From Rutstroemia sp. NJR-2017a BVV2 (lineage: Eukaryota; Ascomycota; Leotiomycetes; Helotiales; Rutstroemiaceae): a stretch of 64,000 bases of DNA. Below, in pieces: positions 1 to 11,135 of this stretch. Within the stretch, counting starts at the first letter, position 1, and each line of letters begins with the position of its first letter. The notes under the pieces are model-generated. The model was not told where the DNA came from and ran no database searches. It was given only the letters and a program-made list of their open reading frames with translations. The position numbers and the translations under genes were made by a program. The stretch spans positions 806,001 through 870,000 of the forward strand of contig NJPS01000067.1 of assembly GCA_002946415.1 (NCBI GenBank), read 5' to 3'.

Positions 1-293
1 CCCTGACATACAGGCAATGGGGTAACATGCTCGTTCTGCAAGCAGCATGGAATGATGACATCCTCAGACCATTATTCGAGGGCTTACTCACCCAAGCCGA
101 ACTCGCTCGCCTCTTGGAGAGAACTCTTCGATTCCTCGGGCTGGTAGCAACACGCTCCTCTGCCCTCTACACCGACGTCAAAATTCTCGTGAACGCCGGA
201 AAATACACCGGTCTCCTTGACAACTCCGCTCAGGCACGTAATTATTTACATTCTTCTCAGGGCTACACTAGCTTTTCTAGTTCCTTGAGTTGA
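1..293 (+). CDS. 3' end of an unidentified protein gene (partial, possibly a fungal transcription factor)
   Basis: The frame beginning at base 3 is open to the left edge of the window and ends at the TGA at 291-293, giving a 96-residue C-terminus. The ATG at 27 is therefore probably internal. The readable part is leucine-rich and helical (LLERTLRFLGLVATRSSALY, then a D-V-K-I-L stretch) and ends in a Ser-rich tail. Such a tail resembles the variable C-termini of fungal Zn2Cys6 regulators, but no diagnostic motif is visible, so that assignment is only a guess. The sequence after the stop is low-complexity and looks like 3' UTR. Confidence 0.45.
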   Translation, partial: LTYRQWGNMLVLQAAWNDDILRPLFEGLLTQAELARLLERTLRFLGLVATRSSALYTDVKILVNAGKYTGLLDNSAQARNYLHSSQGYTSFSSSLS

Positions 294-3158
294 TTTGGCA
301 TTGGCCCAAAAATCAAATCTAACTCACTATCTTCTCATACGGCCTCGTCATCCTCATCCTCCTCATCCTCATCTACTACTTTGTCTACTTTTCGACTTTC
401 AATGTCTGAATCGTGTATGAGTAGTTACTGATAGACCATCTTACAGTCGAAGTTAAAATCATCACATTGGTTGGGTTGGCAGGCCGCTGGATTCGTCTGA
501 TTGGATTTCTGGCTTCTTGCATACCCCGGCTACTTTATATGTACCCTATATACCATATACCAGATACCATCATCATCATATACCTAACATATATCTATCT
601 TTTTTTTATTTTACACACATCTTATATACACTCTTGAGCGGCGATTTGGATGGCTTTTGGGGCTACTCTACTACTACTACTACATTGGGCGGGACTTGTA
701 TCTATGCATTTACAAACATCAGGGTGGTTTTTATTTTTCTAAGTTGGTTGCGTTGCAAGTTTATACGTTTCCTGTTATCATTATCATCATCATTATTATT
801 ATTATAACATGGGCAAGGGAGAAGATGGAAAGATATCACAAGTTTTTCGTTCGTTCGCTCGCTCGCATCCTCATCATGGCCATTATCATTAGATGAAAAA
901 GTCTGTTCGAAAGAAATTTATACACTCATAAGAATGGTCTGTAGGTGCGGGTTGGTGGGTGGATGGGCCGGATAGGGTGGGATGGGTGGATGGATGGATG
1001 GATGGATGGATGGATGAGTGGCATAATTTGAGGTCCTTTTCTTTGTGGTGTGCGTTTTGTATATGGTTTTGTATGTTGTTGGTTGCATTTGAATGGGCGT
1101 AGGTTTAGTGTTGTTGGTTTAGTTAGGGTAGTTAAAGTTAAGTTGAATTAAGTCCAGTTGAGTTGCTTAAAAAAAAGTTTGTGGTGTGTTGTGTTGTATG
1201 TTGTGTGTTGTGTAGAGTGAGAAAACTTTAAGTTTTGAGAGTTGGATGTGACGAGAGTTGTGTGGTGAGAGTGTAGTTCTGTTTGAGGGGGGGATTAGAT
1301 ATGTATGGGTTGCTGATTTGCTTGCTGAGATGTTTATATCCTAGAAGCTTGGAGTTTTTGGCGGAGGGGGGTTATTGAGGGGTGTAATGAAGTTGCTGAT
1401 ATCAAGTTGATGTTGATATTGACCTTGACGTTGATTTATGCCGAGGAGAATAAAGGGGGAGTAGGTAATGATGCTATAATAACTAAAGGAGAAACAGAGT
1501 CAAGTAATCGAGTTCAAGGCGACACCTTGGGAGCGGAGTGAACTACATGTGTATGAAATGGATGCACAGCGGAGTTTGGTACTACCAGCTGGTTGATATA
1601 TCTTTTCTGCGAGGCTAGGTATGATATGAAGGTGTGAGAGGAGACTGAGGATTAGGGTCGGATGAATCAGTAGGAGTGGGTGGCTGGTGTGTTTGTATAA
1701 TGGCATGAATGGATAGAAGTGGGTGAGTGGTGGTTGTGAGACTAAACTCATGGGAGGGACAATCTGGTATCAAGAGATACTGCTATCACACCAGGTGGAC
1801 TTTGACTAATTTACGACACCTGGAACTGTAAGTAATTATGAGTTTAAGAGGGTGTTGTCTCGAGGAAGACTCGCTGGGGCTGGTATATTTGAGGAATTGA
1901 TATGCTTTGTTCAGTGTGTAGATGGTGAAAATGAATAAACTCGGTATAGCGCCAACAGCGGCTAAGTTAAATGAATACAAAGCGTATTGTGCATTCGGGT
2001 CGATATTACTTGTATATGCACTGTCCCGCCAGTTTGGTTGGGTAGAAAGGTTGAGTGGTTGGAGTTAGAATTATGAATGGTGGTTGGTAACTACTCGGCG
2101 AGAAAGAGATGTGGGAAGGGAGGAGAATAATACAGTGCGAGGGGCTGATCGGGTGAGGGATCGGGTGAGGACTTTAAGGGTTGACGGGTGGCTGCATGGT
2201 GGCTGAGGGGGTAGGAGGGGCAGGGGGCGGGGGGAGAGAGGAGGGGTAGAGGATGGGAGAGAGGAGAGAGATGCTGGCTTTGGGTGGGGTTATCGAGGAC
2301 TCGAAAGGCGTAAAGCGCTCGAGATAGGTTTGGGAGGATTCGTAGAGGGTGCAAAGGAGATATTGTTAAGTGTACTTGATTCTGGTGGGTAGCAAACCAG
2401 CCGAAAAGAGATTCGAAGAAAGGCAAGGTGTGAATCCTGAAGTAGTCCAAATATAGATGCCAGAACCTGTAGAAGCTGGAGAAGAAGGGATACTACGTAG
2501 TAAATACCTCACTAAGTATACCAACTTGTAGGTTAATTTATATATATGAAACCCTCCTCGCAACTAGTCAGTTGGCCTTAGACTTAACCGATGCAAACAG
2601 TGCTCTAAACAGGCGAAAAACACGGCTCTACGCAGGGTGCCCTTGGCAAAAGCTATACAATGGAAAAAGAAACAACAATTCATATAGATACTTCAGCATC
2701 AGAGGATGGTGAAGAGGTTAAAGTGGAGCATTGGCGGGATCGATGCTGAAGCTGGACAGCGGTGCGTAGACGCATACAAAGGGCACAGTTCAGTTTGCCG
2801 GCATGGCATTGGCCAGAATGAAGTAGGTTTGTATGGTGCCTGGGCAGAGGAAATATGGGTTGATATACCTTTGACATCGATATGATTTTGAAAGTCGGGA
2901 GTTGCAACAGGTCCGTTTGTTGTGAATCTACGTGCACAACTCCTGCTTCCGAAGTTGCAGCCAACAGTACCTCAGATTCATCGACGAGGAAGTAATCCGA
3001 ACCGCAGGTCTCCTCTGAGTGGGTTGGTAAAGAATAATGGCCACTTTCCACATACGCTGCGATACTTTCGAATAAAGATACAACGAGTCGAAGACTGTCA
3101 TGCGAGAAGAGAGCAAGCTGCGGGTTTCGAGGCAAGGTTTCAAAATCATCGTGTTGAG
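294..3158. other. Gene-poor stretch rich in simple repeats
   Basis: No convincing gene is seen in this 2.9 kb. It contains CTCAT-type repeats (346-374), TAC repeats (663-683), an ATC/ATT run (775-806), a GGAT tetranucleotide array (984-1017), GTTGTGT-rich sequence near 1170-1220, and a purine-rich tract on the plus strand (about 2150-2280). The short ORFs on either strand have composition driven by these repeats and lack family motifs. Confidence 0.6.
984..1017. repeat. GGAT tetranucleotide microsatellite
   Basis: About eight imperfect tandem GGAT/GGGT units are visible, flanked by further G-rich imperfect units from about 960. It lies in non-coding sequence downstream of the partial gene at the left edge. 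Confidence 0.85.
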
Positions 3159-3812
3159 ATGGAGTGGTTAAGATATGAGATATGGCGGTTGCAGGAGAGA
3201 ATGGAATTGAGAGATTCGAGGATAAGAGAATTGGGTGAAGAAGTAGGGAGATTGAAGGGTGAAATACGAGGACTACAAGAGAGCGGAGAGTGGAGAGAGC
3301 GCAGGATATGGGACCTGCGTGATGAAGTGAGCAGACTGAGGGAGCGTGGGGTTGTTGCGAGGGAAGAAGTCCCGGAGCCAAGAGGTGATACTGTGGTTAT
3401 GACAAGAGAAATCATACGTCTCAGAAGGGACGTGGCTGGGATGACGGGTGAGATGGTACGGATGAGGCGAGAAATATCTTCTTGGAGAGACAATGTGCGA
3501 ACGAGAGAAGATGCGAATGACCTGAGGAGAGACGTGGTGCGTGTGAGAGAAGAAATGGCCGGGTTAAACGAATCGAACGGAACGCTTGCTGGGCAGATTA
3601 GAGCTCTAACGGAGAGAATTGATGGGCTTCAGGAGAGACAAGCTCCTTTGATTAAAGAGCAAGAACCGGTAGACAACGACTCCGAGGATGATCAAGCGCC
3701 AGCACCAGCACCAATATCCATAGCCACAGCAGGCAGGAAGAAAAAGAAACGAAAGAGGTGTTCTTTAAGGGCAGAAATTGGACGGAGAATAACAGAATAT
3801 ATGACGACGTGA
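3159..3812 (+). CDS. Coiled-coil protein, Arg/Glu-rich, unknown function
   Basis: I do not recognise the family. From the first in-frame ATG at 3159 the product is 217 residues. Most of it is a charged heptad-like helix with repeated short modules (motifs such as LRDEVSRLRER, LRRDVAGM, VVRVREEM), so a long coiled coil is likely. A linker rich in Asp, Ala and Pro follows, then a basic cluster (GRKKKKRKR) that could act as a nuclear signal. The frame stays open upstream to 2922, but only a GTG is found there, so the real N-terminus may come from an unseen exon. The regular repeats mean this could also be non-coding sequence with a fortuitous frame. Confidence 0.4.
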   Translation: MEWLRYEIWRLQERMELRDSRIRELGEEVGRLKGEIRGLQESGEWRERRIWDLRDEVSRLRERGVVAREEVPEPRGDTVVMTREIIRLRRDVAGMTGEMVRMRREISSWRDNVRTREDANDLRRDVVRVREEMAGLNESNGTLAGQIRALTERIDGLQERQAPLIKEQEPVDNDSEDDQAPAPAPISIATAGRKKKKRKRCSLRAEIGRRITEYMTT

Positions 3813-5941
3813 GAAGCCAGGTCCTGCTCGTGGCTTTGGTGCAGGTCTACTTGCAGACAACGGAGCTCGGTTTCTGAAGGTCATTATCCCAGTTATCTCG
3901 AGCGATCCTGGGCTTAAGACTCGAGAAAGGCATGCTTCACCGAGCAATAACAGCAGAGCACACATGAACGGTATTGAATACTATGTTTAGCGGAGAAAAC
4001 AATAAGCATCGACAGCGACACACGATGACTAGAAAGTACGAGAAAGACAACTGCTTGGCGATGGGACCACTGCCGGACAAGGGTAAGGTTAAGCCGTGGG
4101 AGGAGAATGGTGTAGAGGGGCGTTTCCCGCAAGATCCACATACCGGGGTTATGACGCCGCAAAGGCGCCGTCTACTAGACTTCATTTGTATGGGGAGACT
4201 GGGAGAGCGAGCCTGGAGTTCTGGGGCATTGGGGAAACGGGGATTCCAAAAGTCTGGGTTATCTGTGTTGCGAAGAAGTTGCTCCCGCCTTCAATGAGCA
4301 TGAGAAGGGTTCCATGCACAAAAAGCTGCGCGGGAATTCGTGGGGGTATGTGTATGGCATGTGTAACCTAGCCAAGACACTGCACAAGTTTCACCACAGT
4401 GCCATTCCTTTGGTAATTCCGAGTGTTTGTGCCCAGAGACTCGGTAGCCACAGGGACTCGACGCAAAGAGAACTTGGCGATAGTCGTCGGACAAGTCAAG
4501 TCGGACCTTGTGCCTGGGCGATTTTGTTAGTCTTCATCTAACTGAATTTTGACTTCAACTAAAGTGAGACCATCGCACCCTCTTCATCGTTCGATGCGCC
4601 CAGAAGTTCTCCTTGTTCGATAATGGTTCAATTATTACTTATTGCTCATGCACCGAAAATTTGTATGTCGGAGAGTCCGCTAGTTCTTGGCGTACAAGGA
4701 GCCGTCGAGTTAGTCCTTCGCACGTGGTTACATTAAAGTTCTTTTAGACTGATCCCTTGTAGACGCCAACAGTATTTCTCCCCAAGTTGTCCCCACACTT
4801 ACTCCACGACATGACAATTCCACAGAACCCACACCCCTTCAGTAGGTTCAGAGCTTCATCGAGCCATCTAGAATTTGATCCAACAATCCATCTCGCGGGC
4901 CGAATAGATGCAGCGAGCCAAGTTCGGAACCCTTGCTGCGTTGAGCTGCAAACACAGCGTCTCTCGAGTCTCGACAATTCCTCGCAACAAGTTGGATCCT
5001 CCCAGTGAAGCACGGATCGGATCATAATCTCGCTGAATTGATCGCCAAATACCGACTGCATAAGGGTTAACATCAAGTAACCAATGTCACACGACATGAC
5101 AGATGCATGCTAGGAGCGTATTCGCAGCAGCCCCGGCAGCCAAGACTAGAACGGCGCTTGGTCATTGGTGTTTACCGATTCGTCGATCCAGTACGTACTT
5201 TGAAGTAGATTCTTGACCCCAGAGAAGTAGAAGTGATGGTGTCAATGGCTGTGAATGGGGCGTTGGTGTTTCCGGAGAACTTAGTGTCGCCTTCCCCGCC
5301 ATTGGCTTAGAACTCGATTAACCTTAAAGATTCGGAAAGACCTCCTAGGTCTTTCCACGCAATATTGGAAAGCGTAATGAGTTCAAACTTTCATTTCTCC
5401 ATTCCTCCATTCCTCCCATATTTGCACTCTCATGGGCGCCTAGGATCACAGATGTTAGTGTAATGATGTCGGAGGACCCGATCTTCTACACCTTTTAGCT
5501 CATTTAAAGGGGGCCTAATCATTAACTCAAGCATTTTATATGTCATTTGCAGACAATCTTGTGTCAAATATTACCTTAAAAACACTGCTTCTGGTTTAGC
5601 ATGACGCTCATCTCTCCAGACAACGGCTTAGGAAGGTTCGTGCCAGAGCTATGAAGTCTGGCCAATGAGAAGTGGCCCGCTACACCCTTGGTATTTCTGG
5701 CCCCGCGTCACCCACCCCCGCCCTTGCAGCATCCTCTTTCGAACCCTAGCCGGGCGGGAAGGAACTCTCCCTACATAAACCAACCTTCTTTCCCACGCTC
5801 TTCTCAACTCCATCTCCGCTCGAAGTTTTGTTTCTTTGCAACACTTCTCTTTCGTATTATTGGGATACCCTTTGCATTGCACTTGGACAGATTCGATTCT
5901 ACTTCCATTGCTTGTCTCCTTAAGTAGGACCCAAAATCAAC
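3813..5941. other. Intergenic stretch, one doubtful ORF, promoter of the sugar transporter
   Basis: Nothing definite is seen in about 2.1 kb. An ATG-initiated 117-codon frame on the minus strand (5097 to 4744) has a Cys/Trp-rich, protein-like composition but no recognisable motif and no visible splice partners. The last several hundred bases before 5942 presumably hold the promoter and 5' UTR of the transporter; a pyrimidine-rich stretch runs just upstream of the ATG. Confidence 0.4.
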
Positions 5942-7975
5942 ATGGGTTTCGGTATCAAGAAGCCCGAAGGCGTACCAGGCAAGTCATGGCCCGCTGTAAG
6001 TTTTTCCTCTACCATTCCCAATTAGAGAATGTCCGCTCACAAGGTGCAAATAGATCGTCATCGGACTGTTCGTTGCGTTCGGTGGAGTTCTGTTCGGGTT
6101 TGTTAAGCCTCCATGGATTCGCATGGTCCTCACTGACGCCCAATCACAGCTATGATACAGGAACTATTAGTGGTATTTTAGCTATGCAGTAAGTTTTTAC
6201 TTCTTGTATACCATCATCAAGGTGACGTCCCATTAACATCATTTGTAGATATTGGCGAGATGAATTTTCCACCGGTTACGTAGATGCCGCTGGCGTGAAG
6301 GATGTATCTCCCTCTCAATCCTCACTCGTCGTCTCTATTCTGTCTGCTGGGACGTTTTTCGGTGCATTGGCTGCTGCTCCATTCGCCGATTTCCTAGGTC
6401 GTCGCCTTGCTTTGTTGGTATCTGCTGGTGTTGTCTTCAACTTTGGTGTCATTCTACAAACCGCTTCCACCGCGCTACCAATGTTCATTGCTGGACGTTT
6501 CTTTGCTGGTTTTGGTGTTGGTCTCATTTCTGCTCTGAGTAAGTCTTTCTTCGTGCCCGGATAGTATCTATACCTGCCTGGCACTTGTGGTCTTAGTTTG
6601 GACATGTGGCTAATTATGTGTTATAGTTCCACTCTATCAATCAGAGACTTCCCCGAAATGGATCCGCGGTGCAATTGTCGGAAGTTATCAACTTGCTATT
6701 ACGATTGGACTCCTTCTGGCAGCTATTATCAACAATGCTACTCATTTGCGAACAGACACGGGTTCATACAGAATCCCAATTGCGGTTCAATTTGCCTGGG
6801 TACGTGATTCAGAACGCTAACTGCTTATTTTTTTATGCTTACAAACTTGTAGGCACTCATCTTGGTCGTCGGATTACTCTTCTTGCCTGAAACCCCACGT
6901 TATCTCATCAAGTCAAACAAGCCAGAGAAGGCAGCCCGCTCCCTTTCCAAGCTACGCCGGCTCCCTGTTGATGATCCAGCTATCCGAGACGAATTGGCTG
7001 AGATCCAAGCCAACCACGAGTATGAAATGACGCTGGGCAAATCGTCCTACCTTGACTGTGTCAGAGGTGGTATGGGCAAGAGACTTGCAACGGGATGTCT
7101 TCTCCAAGCGCTTCAGCAATTGACTGGTGTTAACTTCATCTTCTGTAAGGCCCCCATTACGCCCAAAGACTCTATTGTATACTAATAGACACCCAGACTA
7201 CGGTACTCAGTACTTTAAGAACTCTGGAATCCAAAACGCTTTCGTTGTTTCGATGATTACCAGCGCCGTCAACGTGGCTTCTACCCTCCCTGGTCTTTGG
7301 GCTGTCGATAAGTTCGGCCGTCGTCCACTTCTCCTCTGGGGTGCTGTTGGTATGTGCGTCAGTCAGTTGATTGTCGCCGTCACTGGTACTACATCTTCTG
7401 CCCAGACCGCAACCGGCGAAGTCTACGCTACCAACGTTTCTGCGCAAAAAGCCGGTATCGCGTTCATCTGTATCTACATTTTCTTCTTCGCCTCCACTTG
7501 GGTAAGTCTTTCCTCACTCCTAACACCAAGCCATCTCCTAATATCTCACCAGGGTCCTCTCGCATGGGTCGTAACCGGTGAAATCTTCCCCCTCAAGGTC
7601 CGCGCCAAGGCACTCTCCATGACCACCGCAACCAACTGGCTTCTTAACTGGGCCATCGCCTACTCCACGCCCTACCTCGTCAACTACGGCCCTGGTAACG
7701 CAAACTTGCAATCGAAGATCTTCTTCATCTGGTTCGGCTGCTGCTTCATTTGTATCGCGTTCGTATACTTCATGATCTACGAGACCAAGGGCTTCACACT
7801 TGAGGAGATCGATGAGTTGTATTCAGAGGTGCATTCGGCCAAAGAGAGTATCGGCTGGAAGCCTACCAGGAGATTTACAGAAATGGTAGACCCAGGACAT
7901 GTGGGTGCGGGCGTGTTCCCACCAAAGGAGAATGAGAAGGCGGTGGGCGTGGAGTATCATAATGAGAATTTGTGA
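5942..7975 (+). CDS. MFS sugar (hexose) transporter
   Basis: This is a 12-helix major facilitator sugar porter of the plasma membrane, 539 residues, of the fungal hexose/H+ symporter type. Eight exons read cleanly: 5942-5995, 6054-6097, 6150-6188, 6249-6538, 6627-6799, 6853-7144, 7197-7501 and 7553-7975. Family signatures are in order: GVLFGYDTGTISG in helix 1, DFLGRR after helix 2, AGRFFAGFGVG in helix 4, LPETPRYL before the central loop, QALQQLTGVNFIFYYG in helix 7, DKFGRRPLL in the second half, and a C-terminal YETKGFTLEEIDELY. Length and spacing match functional transporters. The exact sugar cannot be read from sequence. It stands alone, with no sugar-metabolism neighbour. Confidence 0.93.
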
Positions 7976-8385
7976 GGTAGAGTCGGGGCGGGAAGATGAG
8001 AAGATGCATATCTTCTTTGGTTTCTCGCGATGAGCTGAGTTGTGGTATGAGATTATCATCTGACATTACATATTTACACTTTACTGTTACGATGCGATGA
8101 TAAACATGTCTTATGTATTACATAGTAAGAATAGCTGCAGAAAATTAATGTACTTATTATTCATCATCTCAACACATGACTCTTCTCACTGATACTCGTG
8201 AATATCTCCGTCTTTCATAACATTTACGAAGTTGTGAAACTGTGGAATCAGACGAGGGTCCCCGGGCGGCCAAACACGTGTTTGAGGCTCGCTTGTCAAC
8301 CTTGAAACTGATCCTGTAGGTATTGAAGAGTCAATCCTAAGATGACAGATAGCATCATGAACCAAAATACTAAGAGTGTTGAGCT
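7976..8385. other. Intergenic, 3' UTR and promoter
   Basis: This 410-base gap separates the transporter stop from the HET-domain ORF. It is AT-rich with no repeat or ORF that I can support. Confidence 0.5.
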
Positions 8386-10623
8386 ATGGATATGTGGATG
8401 CAGAAAGCAGTATCTTCCAGCGTCCTCCCGCTGTTTGTATATCTCCAAAAACGAACCCCGCGGTTGTACCCGCCGCTAACCTATTTACAGAATATCGTAA
8501 GGCTGCACTACGGTAGAGACCGACTCTGCAGCACTTGCTCAGAACTCGATTTCGAGAAGCTCTTCCGGCAGTCGCAGTTAGACCCGAAACTAGCAGCGAT
8601 GCCGGCTTCTTTTGTGCTCAGAGACTTCTGGACTACTTCATTATACTGCCCTTTCTGTCGCCTGCTACGCCAAGCCCTAGATCTGGGCTCGAGTGCTGAT
8701 GCGTATGCCCAGAATGGAGGCCCGCGCTGGGTTTGTAAGGTCTCAGCTCAGCAGTGTGTGAGGTATATATTGCGTTGGTCGCCGGGCCATCATGTGACTT
8801 ATGAGTTGAGTCCGTGTTTGCTTACGGAAGATGACTTGCGTGAGGGGAGAGTTAGTGCTGCGGTGCTGTTTGGGAGGAGGGTTCGGTTGATGGCGAAAGG
8901 TGATGAGAGGCGGGAGGATCAGCTGGGCTTGGGGCGGTATTTGAATCCTGGGAGGGTGGACGTCGATTTATTGCGGAGCTGGATTGCGGGCTGTGATGCG
9001 CATCATAAGGCTGTTTGTGCTCCCGAGACGTGGACTAGGAAGTCAGGGACAGTGCTTCGGATGATAGATGTCGAACTTCGATGTGTGGTTGAGGCTCCGG
9101 TAGAATGTCGATATATTGTGCTAAGTTACTGTTGGGGGAAACCGTCGGAAAGAAATAAGCATCTTGGACTCACTGAGGAGACTATTTCATGGCTATTTGC
9201 CGAGGGATCATTGTCCGAGATGAAAAGCAATATTCCTAGGACTATCCGAGATGCTGTCGATCTTGTTGCCGCTCTAGGAGAAAGATATCTGTGGGTTGAT
9301 GCCCTATGTATCAAACAAGATGATGCGTCGGATAAAGCCAGACAGATACCTCTTATGGGCAGTATATATTCCAGCGCTGTGTGCACCATCGTTGCTGGAT
9401 CTGGCTCTGATGCATGGGCGGGCTTGAATGGGATTGGAAAAAAGCCAATTCCACGATCACCAAAACCATACCAAGCAAAGATAGGAGATCGTCGTCTAAC
9501 GACAACACAGAAACATTATCAAAGATGGAAGAATGAAACAGTATGGCTTTCAAGAGGATGGACGTTTCAAGAAAGAATATTATCAAGGAGATTGATGATC
9601 TTCACGGATTCCCAAGTCTTTTTCCAGTGTAAAAAGTCGCTGTGGTCGGAAGACACGATTTTCGAAAACTTTAACTCCAGTGTCACAACCATAGGTAGTG
9701 CATCTGACGAGACGGATGTAGAGATCGACAGCCTCCTGAGTGCCTTTAGCTCCTACCGGGACATGGTACGGGACTACAGTCGCCGGTCATTTGCATTCCA
9801 GAGTGATGCATTGAACGCTTTTCAAGGTGTCCAGCAATATCTTCGGGATCGAGGTCCTTACTCTGAACAGCGGAGATTGACTGGTGAATTTTATTTCGGC
9901 CTACCGGAATCCCATTTTGATGCAGCCATGGTCTGGACACTCCCCTACCATTATCCAAATCAAAGACGGGAAATGTTCCCAAGCTGGACGTGGGTCGGCT
10001 GGAATATGGAGCCTGGAGAAACTTTTCGGCGTGAAGCGATCAGTTTTCCAACAAATCTCAATGATACTTGTCGAGAGATAGTTTGGTATAGACCCGTTGA
10101 AGACAGCTCAACAGAATATGTCAAGATAGATAACTGTGGACTTGTGCTCGAGGAATCTCGACTCACGGAAGAGGAAAAGAAGCTTAGAGCCCAATGGAAG
10201 TATGACAAAGTTTCTATCCCTCATGGTGTTGCTGGGACTTCGCATCTTCTCCGATTTTGGACAAGTACAGCTTCCCTTTTAGTTGATCGCTCAGGTACTC
10301 AAGAACGACGACATGACGTAGATGAACCCGACCCCGCCATTCTCGAGAGCGAGGAGATGTTGATAAAGGAGCCAATTCAAAACACAGCAGTTGGCACCAT
10401 ATCGTTGAGCCGTTCCTGGCGAGCAACTAGAGCTGACAAGCTGGACTTTATAGTTGTAGCCCGTGCTTGCAAAAATGACACTGGGGAGAGCCATGGTCTG
10501 TATGTCATGCTTATAGAATGGGTGGGCGATGTCGCATACCGAGTCCAGATGGCGAAAGATCCGGTAAAAGAGGATGTTTGGGTGAGCTTGAGGACTCAGT
10601 GGAAGCTCATCTCTCTTGCTTGA
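8386..10623 (+). CDS. HET-domain protein (heterokaryon incompatibility-like)
   Basis: A single intronless frame of 745 codons. The HET domain lies at about residues 242-345 and shows the usual blocks: RYIVLSYCWG at 242-251, YLWVDALCIKQDD at 301-313, then MGSIYSSA about ten residues later. A downstream WLSRGWTFQERILSRR block near 387 is also typical, as are two N-terminal Cys pairs (CSTC about 48-51, CPFC about 88-91). Family members act in allorecognition and can trigger cell death when mismatched hyphae fuse; most have no proven role. The C-terminal half has no recognised repeat such as WD40 or ankyrin. The first ATG was taken; the first 35 residues are unremarkable and a later start is possible. 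Confidence 0.9.
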   Translation: MDMWMQKAVSSSVLPLFVYLQKRTPRLYPPLTYLQNIVRLHYGRDRLCSTCSELDFEKLFRQSQLDPKLAAMPASFVLRDFWTTSLYCPFCRLLRQALDLGSSADAYAQNGGPRWVCKVSAQQCVRYILRWSPGHHVTYELSPCLLTEDDLREGRVSAAVLFGRRVRLMAKGDERREDQLGLGRYLNPGRVDVDLLRSWIAGCDAHHKAVCAPETWTRKSGTVLRMIDVELRCVVEAPVECRYIVLSYCWGKPSERNKHLGLTEETISWLFAEGSLSEMKSNIPRTIRDAVDLVAALGERYLWVDALCIKQDDASDKARQIPLMGSIYSSAVCTIVAGSGSDAWAGLNGIGKKPIPRSPKPYQAKIGDRRLTTTQKHYQRWKNETVWLSRGWTFQERILSRRLMIFTDSQVFFQCKKSLWSEDTIFENFNSSVTTIGSASDETDVEIDSLLSAFSSYRDMVRDYSRRSFAFQSDALNAFQGVQQYLRDRGPYSEQRRLTGEFYFGLPESHFDAAMVWTLPYHYPNQRREMFPSWTWVGWNMEPGETFRREAISFPTNLNDTCREIVWYRPVEDSSTEYVKIDNCGLVLEESRLTEEEKKLRAQWKYDKVSIPHGVAGTSHLLRFWTSTASLLVDRSGTQERRHDVDEPDPAILESEEMLIKEPIQNTAVGTISLSRSWRATRADKLDFIVVARACKNDTGESHGLYVMLIEWVGDVAYRVQMAKDPVKEDVWVSLRTQWKLISLA

Positions 10624-11135
10624 TGTCAAGGTGAATTTGACGACGTTACCAAGTATTGCGTGTGCCCCTTGCAGTTGTACTTCAACTCCTGCTCCACCAA
10701 TGGGTGTAATAATCCATAGGGGTATCTGTTAGCATGTTTGTATATGAGCTCCCAAGGGCGAGATTTCACTTGAACAGACAAACATATATAATTTGGTATA
10801 ATAAGAAAGTGAACAAATCTGTAACCATAAAACTAGGTAGAACTTCAGGGCCCAGAACCTTTCGTAGCTTGCCCTATCGGAGCTTATCGGCTCCAGTCAC
10901 CCCGCACCCCCACTGTTCACTTCCTAAAATACTTTGTAATACGAAGCTGAAGAAGAGGCTGTGATGGCGGAGAGGAAGAAATTCTTCTTGAATACGAGTA
11001 CACCAAGATAGCAGTACTAGGGAAAACATCTCACTGAGGTCCAGTCATCAGGACTTTTCTGGCAAAAGCTCTGTCTCCTCATCAACCCTCACTTCTCTGA
11101 AGCTCTTGCTCATATTTCCCCTCGAGAACGACACA
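10624..11135. other. Intergenic, promoter of the 2H phosphoesterase gene
   Basis: About 510 bases hold no supportable ORF. The 60-100 bases before the ATG at 11136 are C/T-rich, as is common in fungal promoters. Confidence 0.45.

Noticed and set aside
1119..1140. Possible telomere-like TTAGGG or a relative of the intronic inverted repeat
   Set aside because: Only one TTAGGG occurs and the match to the inverted-repeat arm is short; this is ordinary low-complexity sequence.
2680..3381. A 233-codon minus-strand frame opposite the coiled-coil ORF
   Set aside because: It overlaps a better plus-strand candidate, has no motif, and its regular Ser/Leu pattern mirrors the repetitive opposite strand.
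4744..5097. 117-codon minus-strand ORF with ATG, Cys/Trp-rich
   Set aside because: No recognised motif, no splice support and no neighbour context; kept only as a remark in the intergenic entry.
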